Positions 8,929-16,910 of a DNA stretch of 64,000 nt are shown here, piece by piece. Source of the stretch: a bacterium (GTDB lineage: Bacteria; Planctomycetota; JAFGQW01); the NCBI GenBank assembly GCA_030426805.1, contig JAUHXU010000001.1, positions 356,501 to 420,500 of the forward strand, given 5' to 3'. Both the position numbers and the translations under genes were made by a program. Each line of letters begins with the position of its first letter. Positions within the stretch are counted from its first letter, which is position 1. The notes beneath the pieces were generated by a model, which had not been told where the DNA came from, did no database searches, and saw nothing but the letters and a program-made list of their open reading frames with translations.

Positions 8929-10299
8929 CTACAGATCCTCGACCGCGCGCGCGAGGTTGCGGAAGCGCATGAACTCGCCGGTGAAGTTGAGATCGATCGC
9001 GCCGGTCGCGCCGTTACGCTGCTTCGCGCAGATGACCTCGGCCATGCCCTTGGACTCCTCCCGATCGCGGTGGTAGTACTCGTCGCGGTAGAGGAAGAGG
9101 ATCACGTCGGCGTCCTGCTCGATCGCGCCCGACTCGCGGAGGTCGCTCATGCGCGGCCGAAAGTCTTCTTTGGAGCGCTGCTCGACCGAACGGTTGAGCT
9201 GGCTGATCGCGATCACCGGCACGTCGAGTTCGCGCGCCAGGCTCTTGAGTCCACGCGAGATCGTCGCGATTTCGAGCTGCCGGTTGTCCTTGCCGCGCAC
9301 GCCCGCGCCCCCCAGCTCCAGGAGCTGCAGGTAGTCGATCACGATCAGTCCGATGTCCTCGGTCTGCTTGAGGCGGCGCGCCTTGGCTCGGATGTCGATC
9401 GCGGTCATGCCCGGCGTCGCGTCGATGAAGATCGGCGCCGGTCCCAGGTCGGCGGCCGTCTCACCGAGGCGCGCCCACACGCGATCGCCGAGGAGCCCCC
9501 GCTTGAGCTTCTGCACGTTGACCTGCGCGCGCGAGCAGAGCATGTTCTCGACGAGGTTCTCCGCCGACATCTCGAGGCTGAAGATCAGCACGCCGGTGTT
9601 CTGCTCGACCGCGATGTGCTCGGCGGCATTGAGGCAGAACGTCGTCTTGCCCATGCTCGGTCGGCCGGCGACGACGATCAACTGCGAGCCCTGGAAGCCG
9701 TTGATCAACTCGTCGAGTTCGTGGAAGCCGGTCGGCACGCCGGTGATCGCACCGCCGCGCGCCTGCATCGCTTCCAGCCGCTCGAACGCGTCCTTGAGCA
9801 GGTCGTCCATGCGGCGCGCCTCGCCCTGGACGAGCCCCTGCCCGATCGCGAGCACCTGCCGCTCGACCTCGTCGAGCACCTCGCGGAACCCGGCGCCGGA
9901 GGAGCGCGCCAGCCGGGACATCTCGTCGCCGGCGTGGATGATCGTCCGCATCACCGACTTCTGTTTGACGATGCCGGCGTAGTAGTCCGCACTCGCGGCA
10001 CTCGGCACCGCCTCGGCGAGCGACATCAGGTAGTCGAGCCCACCGACCTTCTCGAGCACCTCGTTCTTCTCGAGCTCGGCTTTGAGCAGCAGGACGTCGA
10101 TCGGTTCGTCGCGGTCGAACAGCGCCATCATCGCGTCGAAGAGGGATTGGTGCTGGCGCGTGTAGAAGTGGTCGGCCGTGTTGACGATCTGCACGACGCG
10201 CCCGAACGCTTCGGGGTCGAGCAGGATCGAGCCGAGTACGCTCCGCTCGGCGTCGAGGTCGTGCGGGACGAGTTGATCGACCGACGCGTGCGCTTCCAT
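8929..10299 (-). CDS. dnaB: Replicative DNA helicase DnaB
   Basis: A 456-residue hexameric 5'-3' helicase of the replication fork. The N-terminal DnaG-interacting domain (HDLDAERSVLGSILLDPEAF onward) occupies about residues 10-115. The RecA-like domain has Walker A GRPSMGKTTF, Walker B LIVIDYLQLL and ISQLNRSVEQR. The start MEAHASVDQ at 10299 has a GGGAGGGG ribosome site; upstream in-frame starts would run through the promoter region. No intein interrupts the ATPase domain. It follows rplI, the usual rpsF-rplI-dnaB order, but a terminator and a -10 box in between suggest separate transcription. Confidence 0.97.
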   Translation of the reverse strand: MEAHASVDQLVPHDLDAERSVLGSILLDPEAFGRVVQIVNTADHFYTRQHQSLFDAMMALFDRDEPIDVLLLKAELEKNEVLEKVGGLDYLMSLAEAVPSAASADYYAGIVKQKSVMRTIIHAGDEMSRLARSSGAGFREVLDEVERQVLAIGQGLVQGEARRMDDLLKDAFERLEAMQARGGAITGVPTGFHELDELINGFQGSQLIVVAGRPSMGKTTFCLNAAEHIAVEQNTGVLIFSLEMSAENLVENMLCSRAQVNVQKLKRGLLGDRVWARLGETAADLGPAPIFIDATPGMTAIDIRAKARRLKQTEDIGLIVIDYLQLLELGGAGVRGKDNRQLEIATISRGLKSLARELDVPVIAISQLNRSVEQRSKEDFRPRMSDLRESGAIEQDADVILFLYRDEYYHRDREESKGMAEVICAKQRNGATGAIDLNFTGEFMRFRNLARAVEDL

Positions 10300-10377
10300 C
10301 GGGGTCCCCTCCCTGACACGGGCCTTCGTGCGCGGCGCCGCGCAACCGGAACGCGGCGGACGTGATTGGCGGCCGTG

Positions 10378-10383
10378 ATTATA
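10378..10383 (-). promoter_or_regulatory. -10 box (TATAAT) in front of dnaB
   Basis: On the minus strand the bases read TATAAT, a perfect sigma-70 -10 hexamer in an otherwise very G+C-rich stretch, about 80 bp upstream of the dnaB start and just after the rplI terminator. No good -35 hexamer is seen at normal spacing. Confidence 0.5.
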
Positions 10384-10391
10384 CGGCGGCT

Positions 10392-10426
10392 CAACGAGAA
10401 AGGGCGACCGCATCAGCGATCGCCCT
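10392..10426 (-). terminator. Intrinsic terminator after rplI
   Basis: Read on the minus strand, an 11-bp stem (arms 10416-10426 and 10401-10411, one G-U pair) closes a 4-nt loop and is followed by TTCTCGTT. It lies 57 bp after the rplI stop and should end most transcription of the ribosomal-protein operon before dnaB. Confidence 0.75.
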
Positions 10427-10482
10427 CGAACACCGCGGTCAGGCGACCCTGGAGTCGCCGATGCGGCAAACGCGAAGCCGGC

Positions 10483-10944
10483 CTACTCCTCCGGCGACTC
10501 GACCACCCACAGCTTGGTCGTCGCGTCGATCTCGCTGTGCAGCTGGAGCTGGATCTCGTAGACGCCGAGCTCCTTGATCGGCTTCTCGAGTCGCACCCAA
10601 CGCTGCTCGAGGGTGACGCCCTCCTTCTCGAAGGAGTCGACGATCATCTGGGCGTTGACGGATCCGTAGAGGTGCCCCTCATCGGACGCCTTGACCTCGA
10701 TCGTGCACGACATGTCCGCGAGCTTCTCCTTGAGCGTTCGCAGACCGGCCTTGCGCTCTTCCTCGCGCGCGAGGTACTTCACCTTCTCCCGCTCGATCCG
10801 ACGGATGTTCTCCGGCGTCTCGATCGCGGCGAGTCCGTTGGGCAACAGGTAGTTGCGCGCGTAGCCCGCCTTGACGCGGACAATGTCACCGCGCGTGCCG
10901 AGCGACGGGATCTCGTCGCACAGGACGACCTTCATCTGCTTCAT
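10483..10944 (-). CDS. rplI: 50S ribosomal protein L9
   Basis: A 153-residue bL9. The N-terminal rRNA-binding domain carries the family signature GDIVRVKAGYARNYLLPNGLA; a long connecting helix (about 50-80) leads to the C-terminal domain. The start (MKQMKVVL) is chosen because GAGGGAG, overlapping the rpsF end, lies about 8 nt upstream; the second ATG three codons later is also possible. It begins 3 bp after rpsF. In many bacteria rpsR, and often ssb, lies between rpsF and rplI; neither is present here. Confidence 0.97.
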   Translation of the reverse strand: MKQMKVVLCDEIPSLGTRGDIVRVKAGYARNYLLPNGLAAIETPENIRRIEREKVKYLAREEERKAGLRTLKEKLADMSCTIEVKASDEGHLYGSVNAQMIVDSFEKEGVTLEQRWVRLEKPIKELGVYEIQLQLHSEIDATTKLWVVESPEE

Positions 10945-10947
10945 CGC

Positions 10948-11544
10948 TTATTCTCCCTCGCTCTTCGGCGCCTCGTCGCCGCCCTCGGCGGCGGGAGCCT
11001 CCGCAGCAGGCGCGTCGCCGGCCGGCGCCTCGGCAGCAGGTGCGTCAGCGGCGGGAGCGGCAGCGGCAGGTGCATCGCCATCGGTCTTCGACTCGGCGGC
11101 CTTCGACTCCTCGGCGGGCTTGTCGCCACCGTCGCGCGGACGACGCTCGCCGTCGCGCGGGCGATCGTCCCGGCGTCCGCGGCGGTCGTCCCGCTCCTCG
11201 GGATCGCTCGGGAACTCGAACGTCTCCGGGATGCTCGGGATCCGCAGGAACAGGAAGCGCAGCAGCGCCTCTTGCAGGCCGAGATCACGGCGCAGACCGG
11301 CGAGACCGGCCGGATCCGCGTTCACGTGATACAGGATGTAGAAGCCCTTCTTCTGCCGCTTGATCTCGTACGCGAAGCGGCGCTCGCCCCAGCGGTGGCT
11401 CGCGGCGATCTCGACGCCGTGCTTCGTGAACAGCTCGGTGACGCTCGTCTCGAGCGCGTCGAGATCCTTCTTCGCCGCACGCGCATCATAGATGAGCATG
11501 CCTTCGTAGCAGTGCTTGATCGTGGGCTGGCTGGTCGTGACCAT
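10948..11544 (-). CDS. rpsF: 30S ribosomal protein S6 with a long low-complexity tail
   Basis: A 198-residue bS6. Residues 8-112 form the S6 ferredoxin-like domain (YEGMLIYDAR, ASHRWGERRFAYEIKRQ, GFYILYHV). The rest is a tail: an Asp/Arg-rich segment (115-140) and an Ala/Pro/Glu/Asp repeat (141-198) built from APAAEAPA-like units. S6 is usually about 95-135 residues, so the tail is unusual. E. coli S6 is extended post-translationally with glutamates, so an acidic tail is not foreign to the family, but the role here is unknown. S6 normally pairs with S18, whose gene is not in this operon. Confidence 0.95.
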   Translation of the reverse strand: MVTTSQPTIKHCYEGMLIYDARAAKKDLDALETSVTELFTKHGVEIAASHRWGERRFAYEIKRQKKGFYILYHVNADPAGLAGLRRDLGLQEALLRFLFLRIPSIPETFEFPSDPEERDDRRGRRDDRPRDGERRPRDGGDKPAEESKAAESKTDGDAPAAAAPAADAPAAEAPAGDAPAAEAPAAEGGDEAPKSEGE

Positions 11545-11547
11545 GGC

Positions 11548-12171
11548 TTACTTCTCTGGTCCCTCGTCCGTGTCGTCGTCTCTGCAGTCGTCCGTGTCGT
11601 CGGGGTTCGATACGCGACCATTGAACCGCGACATCACGTGTTCGGTCGACTCCCCGCGCAACCACTGCACCGATGCAGTCGTCGCACGCTCGATCACGCG
11701 TTCCACGAGCGGCGCCTCCGATTCGGCGAACGCGTCGAGAACCCAGTCCCGCGTGTCCGCACCACCGGGCGCGGCGCCGATCCCGAGTCGCAGCCGGGGA
11801 AACCCCTCGGTCGCGAGCATCGCGATGATCGACTTCAATCCGTTGTGGCCACCCGACGAGCCTGCGGCCCGCAACCGGAGTTGGCCGAGGTCGAGGTCGA
11901 GATCGTCGACGACGACGAGCACGTCCTCGTCGGCCGCGTCGGTTCGATCGACGATGTCGATCACCGCGCTGCCGCTCCGGTTCATGAAGGTCAACGGCTT
12001 GACCACCACGACCGCGCCGTCCGGCGTTGCCGCGATGTCCATGTCACCGTCGCGTGACCAATCGATTTCAAAAGAACGAGCTACGCGATCCGCGACGACG
12101 AAACCGATGTTGTGTCGCGTGTTCTCGTAGCGGGCGCCCGGATTACCGAGCCCGACGAGGATACGGGGCAT
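11548..12171 (-). CDS. pth: Peptidyl-tRNA hydrolase
   Basis: A 207-residue bacterial Pth, which releases tRNA from prematurely dropped peptidyl-tRNA. It has the N-terminal signature VGLGNPGARYENTRHNIGF with the catalytic histidine in TRHN, the FMNRSG segment, VDDLDLDLG, and GGHNGLKSI. The extreme C-terminus is Asp/Glu-rich. It lies between rplY (10 bp upstream) and rpsF (3 bp downstream) in the order rplY-pth-rpsF-rplI, a frequent bacterial arrangement. Confidence 0.97.
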   Translation of the reverse strand: MPRILVGLGNPGARYENTRHNIGFVVADRVARSFEIDWSRDGDMDIAATPDGAVVVVKPLTFMNRSGSAVIDIVDRTDAADEDVLVVVDDLDLDLGQLRLRAAGSSGGHNGLKSIIAMLATEGFPRLRLGIGAAPGGADTRDWVLDAFAESEAPLVERVIERATTASVQWLRGESTEHVMSRFNGRVSNPDDTDDCRDDDTDEGPEK

Positions 12172-12181
12172 GGCCCTGGTG

Positions 12182-12820
12182 TTACTCCCCTTCGGACTCC
12201 TCCTTGCGCGTCATCACTTCCGGTTCGGCCGGAGCGTCACCGCCCTCGGCATCCTCGGCTTCGCCCTCGGCCTCCTCCTCGGTGACGACCGCGCAGGTCA
12301 CGACCGGCTCGTCCGGCGTGATCGGCTTGACGCCCTTGGGAAGGTCGAGGTCGCTCGCGTGCCACGTGTCACCGATGTCGAGCTCGAGGACCGACACGCT
12401 GATCTCTTCGGGGATGTTGTCCGGGAGGCACTCGACCTCCAGTTCGTTCGTCACCGCGTCGACGCGGCCACCGGCCGTCTGGCCCTTCGCGATGCCGGTG
12501 AACGTCAACGGCACCCGCAGCGTCAGCTTCTCCTCGAGGTCGACGCGGAGGAAGTCCGCGTGCAACACCTCGTGCGAGACCGGATCGAACTGCAGATCCT
12601 TCAGGAACGCCGGCTGGGACTTGCCGCCCAGGTGGAGGTCGACGAGCCGGGCGCCATCGCGCAGGAACGCATCGAACGTCGCGCGCTGGAACTGGAGGAT
12701 GCGGGTGTCGCGGCCCAGGCCGTAGAGCACGCCGGGCACCCCGCCCTCGCGGCGAATCCGCGCAGTCGCGTTGGAGCCGACAGCCGTCCGCTCCGACACC
12801 TCTAACTTGGTGACACTCAT
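12182..12820 (-). CDS. rplY: 50S ribosomal protein L25 (Ctc form)
   Basis: A 212-residue bL25 of the long Ctc/TL5 type: an N-terminal 5S rRNA-binding domain (about 1-95, with GGVPGVLYG) and a C-terminal beta domain (about 96-190). An acidic tail rich in Glu and Ala ends the protein. Two-domain L25 is typical of many non-enteric bacteria and is linked to 5S rRNA binding and general stress. It is the first gene of the rplY-pth-rpsF-rplI operon, with a promoter candidate about 210 bp upstream. Confidence 0.95.
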   Translation of the reverse strand: MSVTKLEVSERTAVGSNATARIRREGGVPGVLYGLGRDTRILQFQRATFDAFLRDGARLVDLHLGGKSQPAFLKDLQFDPVSHEVLHADFLRVDLEEKLTLRVPLTFTGIAKGQTAGGRVDAVTNELEVECLPDNIPEEISVSVLELDIGDTWHASDLDLPKGVKPITPDEPVVTCAVVTEEEAEGEAEDAEGGDAPAEPEVMTRKEESEGE

Positions 12821-12867
12821 CTCGTTATGTCCCGTCTACTCGCGCACGCCCGCCTGCTGGATCCCAT

Positions 12868-12899
12868 TTTCTCGGGTATCGACTTTCTCGGGTATCGAC
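12868..12899. repeat. Two tandem 16-bp repeats in the rplY leader
   Basis: TTTCTCGGGTATCGAC occurs twice head to tail (12868-12883 and 12884-12899), followed by a partial third CTCGGGA. It lies in the presumed 5' leader of rplY. It may be a simple duplication or a binding site. Confidence 0.7.
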
Positions 12900-13026
12900 C
12901 TCGGGAGCGTCGCGATCGGCTGAGCCCGCCTGCTGGAGCCGCGCCGGCGCGCCCTGGCGAGAAAGTGCCGTGCGGCCGGCCACCGGGAGCGCCGCGTACG
13001 CGACGGCCCCGCCGGGCGGGACGGCA

Positions 13027-13055
13027 ATAATAGGTAGGCCCCCGGCGGCCGACAA
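13027..13055 (-). promoter_or_regulatory. Promoter candidate for the rplY-pth-rpsF-rplI operon
   Basis: On the minus strand TTGTCG (13050-13055) and TATTAT (13027-13032) are separated by 17 bp, a reasonable sigma-70 pair and the only A+T-rich spot in this gap. Transcription from here would give a leader of about 200 nt before rplY, including the tandem 16-bp repeats. Confidence 0.45.
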
Positions 13056-13106
13056 GCGAATTCGACGCCCCGGGCCCGGATCGGGGCGGGGCCCCGAGGC
13101 GGCGGG

Positions 13107-14069
13107 TCAGACCGAGTAGAGGTTCGGGCGGAACAGCGAGCTGACGGAATCGTTGTGGTGGATCCGCTTGATCGCCTCGCCGAGCATCTGGGCCAGCGTC
13201 ACGACCTCGAGACGGCCGTCGAGATCGCCCTTGGCCGGGTCGAGCGGGATCGAATCCGTGACGACCACGCGATCGATGTCCGACGCGGCGAGCCGATCGT
13301 AGGCCGGCCCGCACATCACGGCGTGGGTCGCGGCGACGTGGACCTCGCGGGCCCCGTGCTGCCGCACGGTCGACGCGGCCTGCACGATGCTGCCGCCGGT
13401 GGAGATCATGTCGTCCACCATGATCGCGATCTTGTCGCGCACGTCGCCGATCACGCGGCCGGTCTCGACCTTGTCCGGCCCGGTGCGGCGCTTGTCGACG
13501 ACCGCCATCGGCGCGTCGAGCACCTTCGCCCAGCCGCGCACCATCTTCATGCCGCCGACGTCCGGGCAGACGAGGACGACGTCGTTGACGTCGACCTCCT
13601 GAAACTTCCGCAGGAGCACCGGCTGCGCGTAGAGGTGGTCCACCGGGATGTCGAAGAACCCCTGGATCTGCGGGGCGTGCAGGTCGACCGTCAGCACGCG
13701 CTTGGCGCCGGCCGCGACGATCAGGTTGGCCGCGAGCTTCGCGGTGATCGGCACGCGTCCCTCGTCCTTGCGGTCCTTGCGGGCGTAGCCGAAGTAGGGC
13801 ATCACCGCGGTGATGCGCTCGGCGCTCGCCCGCACGAGGCAGTCGATCAGGACGAGCAACTCCATCAGGTGGTCGTTCACCGGCGTGCACGTCGGCTGGA
13901 CGATGAAGACGTCGCCGCCGCGCACGTCGTCGAGCACCTTGACGTCGATCTCGCCGTCGGGAAAGCGATCGACGTGCGCGTTGCCGAGCGGCACGCCCAG
14001 GTAGTCGGCGATCGCCTTGGCGAGCGGCTTGTTGGCGTTGCCGGTGTAAAGCTGACAGTTCGCTTTCAT
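13107..14069 (-). CDS. prs: Ribose-phosphate pyrophosphokinase
   Basis: A 320-residue PRPP synthetase that makes PRPP from ribose-5-phosphate and ATP for purine, pyrimidine, histidine and tryptophan synthesis. It has the class I features: GYARKDRK flexible loop, VDLHAPQIQGFFDIPVDHL magnesium/ATP region, and the PRPP loop VDDMISTGGSI. Its length matches the family. It lies between the glmU-like gene and the rplY operon; the glmU-prs-rplY-pth order is conserved in many bacteria. A weak -10/-35 pair (TACAAC with TTGCTC 17 bp upstream, 14129-14157) precedes it. Confidence 0.97.
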   Translation of the reverse strand: MKANCQLYTGNANKPLAKAIADYLGVPLGNAHVDRFPDGEIDVKVLDDVRGGDVFIVQPTCTPVNDHLMELLVLIDCLVRASAERITAVMPYFGYARKDRKDEGRVPITAKLAANLIVAAGAKRVLTVDLHAPQIQGFFDIPVDHLYAQPVLLRKFQEVDVNDVVLVCPDVGGMKMVRGWAKVLDAPMAVVDKRRTGPDKVETGRVIGDVRDKIAIMVDDMISTGGSIVQAASTVRQHGAREVHVAATHAVMCGPAYDRLAASDIDRVVVTDSIPLDPAKGDLDGRLEVVTLAQMLGEAIKRIHHNDSVSSLFRPNLYSV

Positions 14070-14202
14070 CGTGCGGTCCCCTGCGGTCCTACGAGCGTGC
14101 CGGAGCGACGCGGATCATGCCCACACTCGTTGTATTCCCTCGGCCGAGCGTGAGCAACCCCTGCATCGGTTTCGCGGCACCGACCCGCCTCTTTCGGCCC
14201 CG

Positions 14203-14952
14203 TCAGTCGCGGGCACGGAGGAGGGCCTCGGCGCGGGCGAGCTCGTCGCGGCTGTTGACCCCCAGGCCCTCTTCGGGCGTCGCGCCGCACCAGGCGTCGA
14301 CGACGGCACCGTCGCCGATCAGGATCCGCGCGGCATCCGGCAGGTAATATTCGTTCTGCGCGTTGTCGTTCTCGATGCGGTGGAGCGCGCCGAAGAGCTG
14401 CCCGGGATCGGCGACGTAGACGCCGAGATTGGTCTCGTCCACCGCCTCCACGGCGGTGGCATCCGGGCGCGCCGCGATGTCCTTCTGCTCGACGATCTCG
14501 ACGACGGCACCGTCCCCGTCGCGGACGATCCGGCCGAGACCGGTCGGATCGTCGACCCGTGCGGTCGCGAGCGTCAGGGCGGCCCCGGCGTCGCGGTGGT
14601 GTGCGATCAACCGGGCGAGCGTGTCGGTGCGCACGAGCGGCATGTCGCCCGACAGGATCAGCAGGTCGCCGTCGAAGCCGGCGAATGCCCCCTCCGCCAT
14701 CATCACCGCGTGCCCGGTGCCGAGCTGTTCCTCCTGCACGGCGAACTCGACGCCGCGCGGCGCGAATCGCGCCCAGACGCTCTCGCGGTCAAAGCCGACG
14801 ACGACGACCGTCTTCGCCGGCTCCAGCGGCGCGAGGGCGTCGAGCACGTGCTCGAGCAGCGGCTTGCCGTCCGCTTCCGCGAGCACCTTCGCGCTCGAGG
14901 ACTGCATCCGCGTGCCGCGCCCGGCCGCCATGATCACACATCCGATCGCCAT
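14203..14952 (-). CDS. GlmU-like uridylyltransferase, pyrophosphorylase domain only
   Basis: A 249-residue nucleotidyltransferase. The N-terminal signature AAGRGTRMQSSSAKVL binds the nucleotide, followed by QLGTGHAV, LSGDMPLV and ENDNAQNEYYLPDAARI, all close to the first domain of GlmU, which makes UDP-GlcNAc from UTP and GlcNAc-1-phosphate. The left-handed beta-helix acetyltransferase domain (about 200 residues in bifunctional GlmU) is absent, so GlcN-1-P acetylation must come from elsewhere if this enzyme serves peptidoglycan and lipid A. It starts 15 bp after the upstream secreted-protein gene and precedes prs. Confidence 0.88.
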   Translation of the reverse strand: MAIGCVIMAAGRGTRMQSSSAKVLAEADGKPLLEHVLDALAPLEPAKTVVVVGFDRESVWARFAPRGVEFAVQEEQLGTGHAVMMAEGAFAGFDGDLLILSGDMPLVRTDTLARLIAHHRDAGAALTLATARVDDPTGLGRIVRDGDGAVVEIVEQKDIAARPDATAVEAVDETNLGVYVADPGQLFGALHRIENDNAQNEYYLPDAARILIGDGAVVDAWCGATPEEGLGVNSRDELARAEALLRARD

Positions 14953-14967
14953 CCCGACTCTCCTCGC

Positions 14968-16896
14968 TCACAACTCGACGACGACCGTGGCGCCCTCGCC
15001 GACGGCGACCAGCCGCTTGCCTTCGCCCTTCGGCATCAACGCCTCGAGCGACAACTTCCCCTCGCGCTGCACCGCGACCACCTGGTAGTTCCCGGCCGGC
15101 ACACGCCGGAACGTGAAGCGCCCGTTCTCGTCCGAACGGACCTTGCGCGACACGATGCCCGCCTCGTCGTGCATCAGCAACTCCGCCTTCGTGTCCGGCT
15201 CGCCGGCAGCCGTCTTCACGAACCCGGTGACGACGCCGCCCTGGCCGAGCTTGACGTCGGCGAGCGACATCGTCTTGCCGTCGACGAATCGAACCGCATC
15301 GACGATCGCGGTCGCGTAGCGGCGGTCCCGCACGGCGAGCGAGTAGTCGCCGACGAGGCTCTTCAACGCGAAGCGCCCCTCGGCATCGGTCTTCGTGCGG
15401 CGGACCCGCCGCTGCCCGATCACGTCCTGTCCGAACATCCGCCCGGCCTCCGGGTCGGGTCGATCGAACGCGACGACGACCGCGCCAGCGACCGGCTTTC
15501 CGGTCGCGCGGTCGACGACGCGACCGGTCGCACCGCCACCCACACGCAGTCGCACCTCGACGCCCCGCACGTGGTGTCCGGGGCTCAGGCGCACCGCGGG
15601 CAGCCGCGACGGCGCGTGCGCCGGCGAACGCACCTCGAACACGAGCGTGCCCGGCAACAACTCGACGATGTCGAACGCGCCCGTCTTCGATTCCACGGTG
15701 CGCTCGTAGTGCAGTTGCTGGTAACTCGGCCCCCACCGCACCGTGAACGCCGGCACGGGCGCGCCGCTCTCGGCGTCCGTGACGGTGCCGCTGATCCGGC
15801 CGCGGCGCTCGAGTACGAGTTCGATCCCGCTGGTGCCCGCCGTGAACTCGTTCGGCCGTTGCTCGCCGGTCGGCGTGCCGTAGCCGGGCTTGCGCGCGAG
15901 CACGAGGTAGACGCCGTCGGGGCGCAGGTTCGGAATCGTGAAGCGCCCGTCGGCGCCGCTCTCGACCTTGACGTGCGTCTGCTCGATCACGGCGAGCACG
16001 CGCGCGCTCGCGACCGGCGCGCCGAGATCGTCGACGACGACGCCGGCGATCGACTTGCCACGCCGCACGAGCAGTTCGACGCCGTCCTGCGTCACACCGG
16101 CGGCGACCTCGCCGTCCCACTGCGCGGGCGCATGGTCGGCCGGCTCCACCATCACGCGCATCGCCCCCGGCGTGAGCCGCGCGAACGCGAATCGGCCGCG
16201 CTCGTCGGTCTTCGTCGTCACGGCCTTGCGCCCGCCGAACGCCTCCGGAAGCCGCGGGTCGACGACGCGAACCTCGACACCGACGAGCGGCCCCGACTCG
16301 AGACTGCGGACGGTGCCGCTGACCGCGGCGCCGGCGACGACCGCCACGTCCCCGACGTCGCGCGGTTCACCGTCGGCCACTTCGATCGGGTGGCGCTCGG
16401 CGGCGGGGTAGTCGTCGTGCTCGACCGCGACCGCCCAGGTGCGTCCCTCCGGCACGCCCTCGACCCGAAAGCGGCCGTCGGCCGCCGACGTCGTGTCACC
16501 GACCACGTCGCCGAGCACGACGACGCCGAGCCCGCCGCGCGCCTTCGAGCGCACCCGGACGCGCGCGCCACCGAGCGGGCGCCCGTTCGGATCGACGACG
16601 CGGCCGAGGATCGCGCCGCCGTCGACCGTTGGCGGGGGCACGACCGGCCCGGGCGCGTCGGTCACCGGCACGGGATCGGGCGTCGGCTTCGGATCCGGTG
16701 CCGGGTCGGGGGGCGTATCGGGGGTCGGCTCGACCGGTGGGACGTCCGGTGTCGGATCGACGGTCGCGGGTGACGACGGCTCGGACGGAACCGGCGCCGG
16801 CGCGGGACCGTCGTCGCCGCGAACGAGGAAGAAGACGCCGACTCCGACCGCCGCGACGACCGCGAACGCGAGGACCGACCGTGGTATAGTGCTCAT
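14968..16896 (-). CDS. Membrane-anchored carboxypeptidase-regulatory-like repeat protein
   Basis: A 642-residue exported protein. One N-terminal membrane segment (residues 8-25) is followed by a Pro/Thr/Asp-rich spacer (about 30-90) and then six or so repeats of the CarboxypepD_reg/transthyretin-like fold, each with patterns such as GRVVDPNGRPLGGARVRV, GRVVDRATGKPVAGAVV and GRFTFRRVPAGNYQV. Such arrays are common in secreted planctomycete and Bacteroidota proteins, where they act as structural or binding modules; no catalytic domain is seen. The ATG at 16896 is preferred over the GTG one codon upstream. It lies 15 bp before the glmU-like gene and is divergent from the methyltransferase fusion. 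Confidence 0.82.
   Translation of the reverse strand: MSTIPRSVLAFAVVAAVGVGVFFLVRGDDGPAPAPVPSEPSSPATVDPTPDVPPVEPTPDTPPDPAPDPKPTPDPVPVTDAPGPVVPPPTVDGGAILGRVVDPNGRPLGGARVRVRSKARGGLGVVVLGDVVGDTTSAADGRFRVEGVPEGRTWAVAVEHDDYPAAERHPIEVADGEPRDVGDVAVVAGAAVSGTVRSLESGPLVGVEVRVVDPRLPEAFGGRKAVTTKTDERGRFAFARLTPGAMRVMVEPADHAPAQWDGEVAAGVTQDGVELLVRRGKSIAGVVVDDLGAPVASARVLAVIEQTHVKVESGADGRFTIPNLRPDGVYLVLARKPGYGTPTGEQRPNEFTAGTSGIELVLERRGRISGTVTDAESGAPVPAFTVRWGPSYQQLHYERTVESKTGAFDIVELLPGTLVFEVRSPAHAPSRLPAVRLSPGHHVRGVEVRLRVGGGATGRVVDRATGKPVAGAVVVAFDRPDPEAGRMFGQDVIGQRRVRRTKTDAEGRFALKSLVGDYSLAVRDRRYATAIVDAVRFVDGKTMSLADVKLGQGGVVTGFVKTAAGEPDTKAELLMHDEAGIVSRKVRSDENGRFTFRRVPAGNYQVVAVQREGKLSLEALMPKGEGKRLVAVGEGATVVVEL
16885..16890 (+). 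promoter_or_regulatory. Extended -10 box for the membrane-methyltransferase gene
   Basis: TGG-TATAGT (16882-16890) resembles an extended sigma-70 -10 and would place transcription start about 14 bp before the ATG at 16911. It overlaps the first codons of the divergent minus-strand gene. No clear -35 is seen. Confidence 0.4.
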
Positions 16897-16910
16897 CACG
16901 ACCTCACCGA

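Noticed and set aside
6141..8972. A 943-codon plus-strand open frame
   Set aside because: Shadow of bamA on the other strand; no recognisable domain and no ribosome site.
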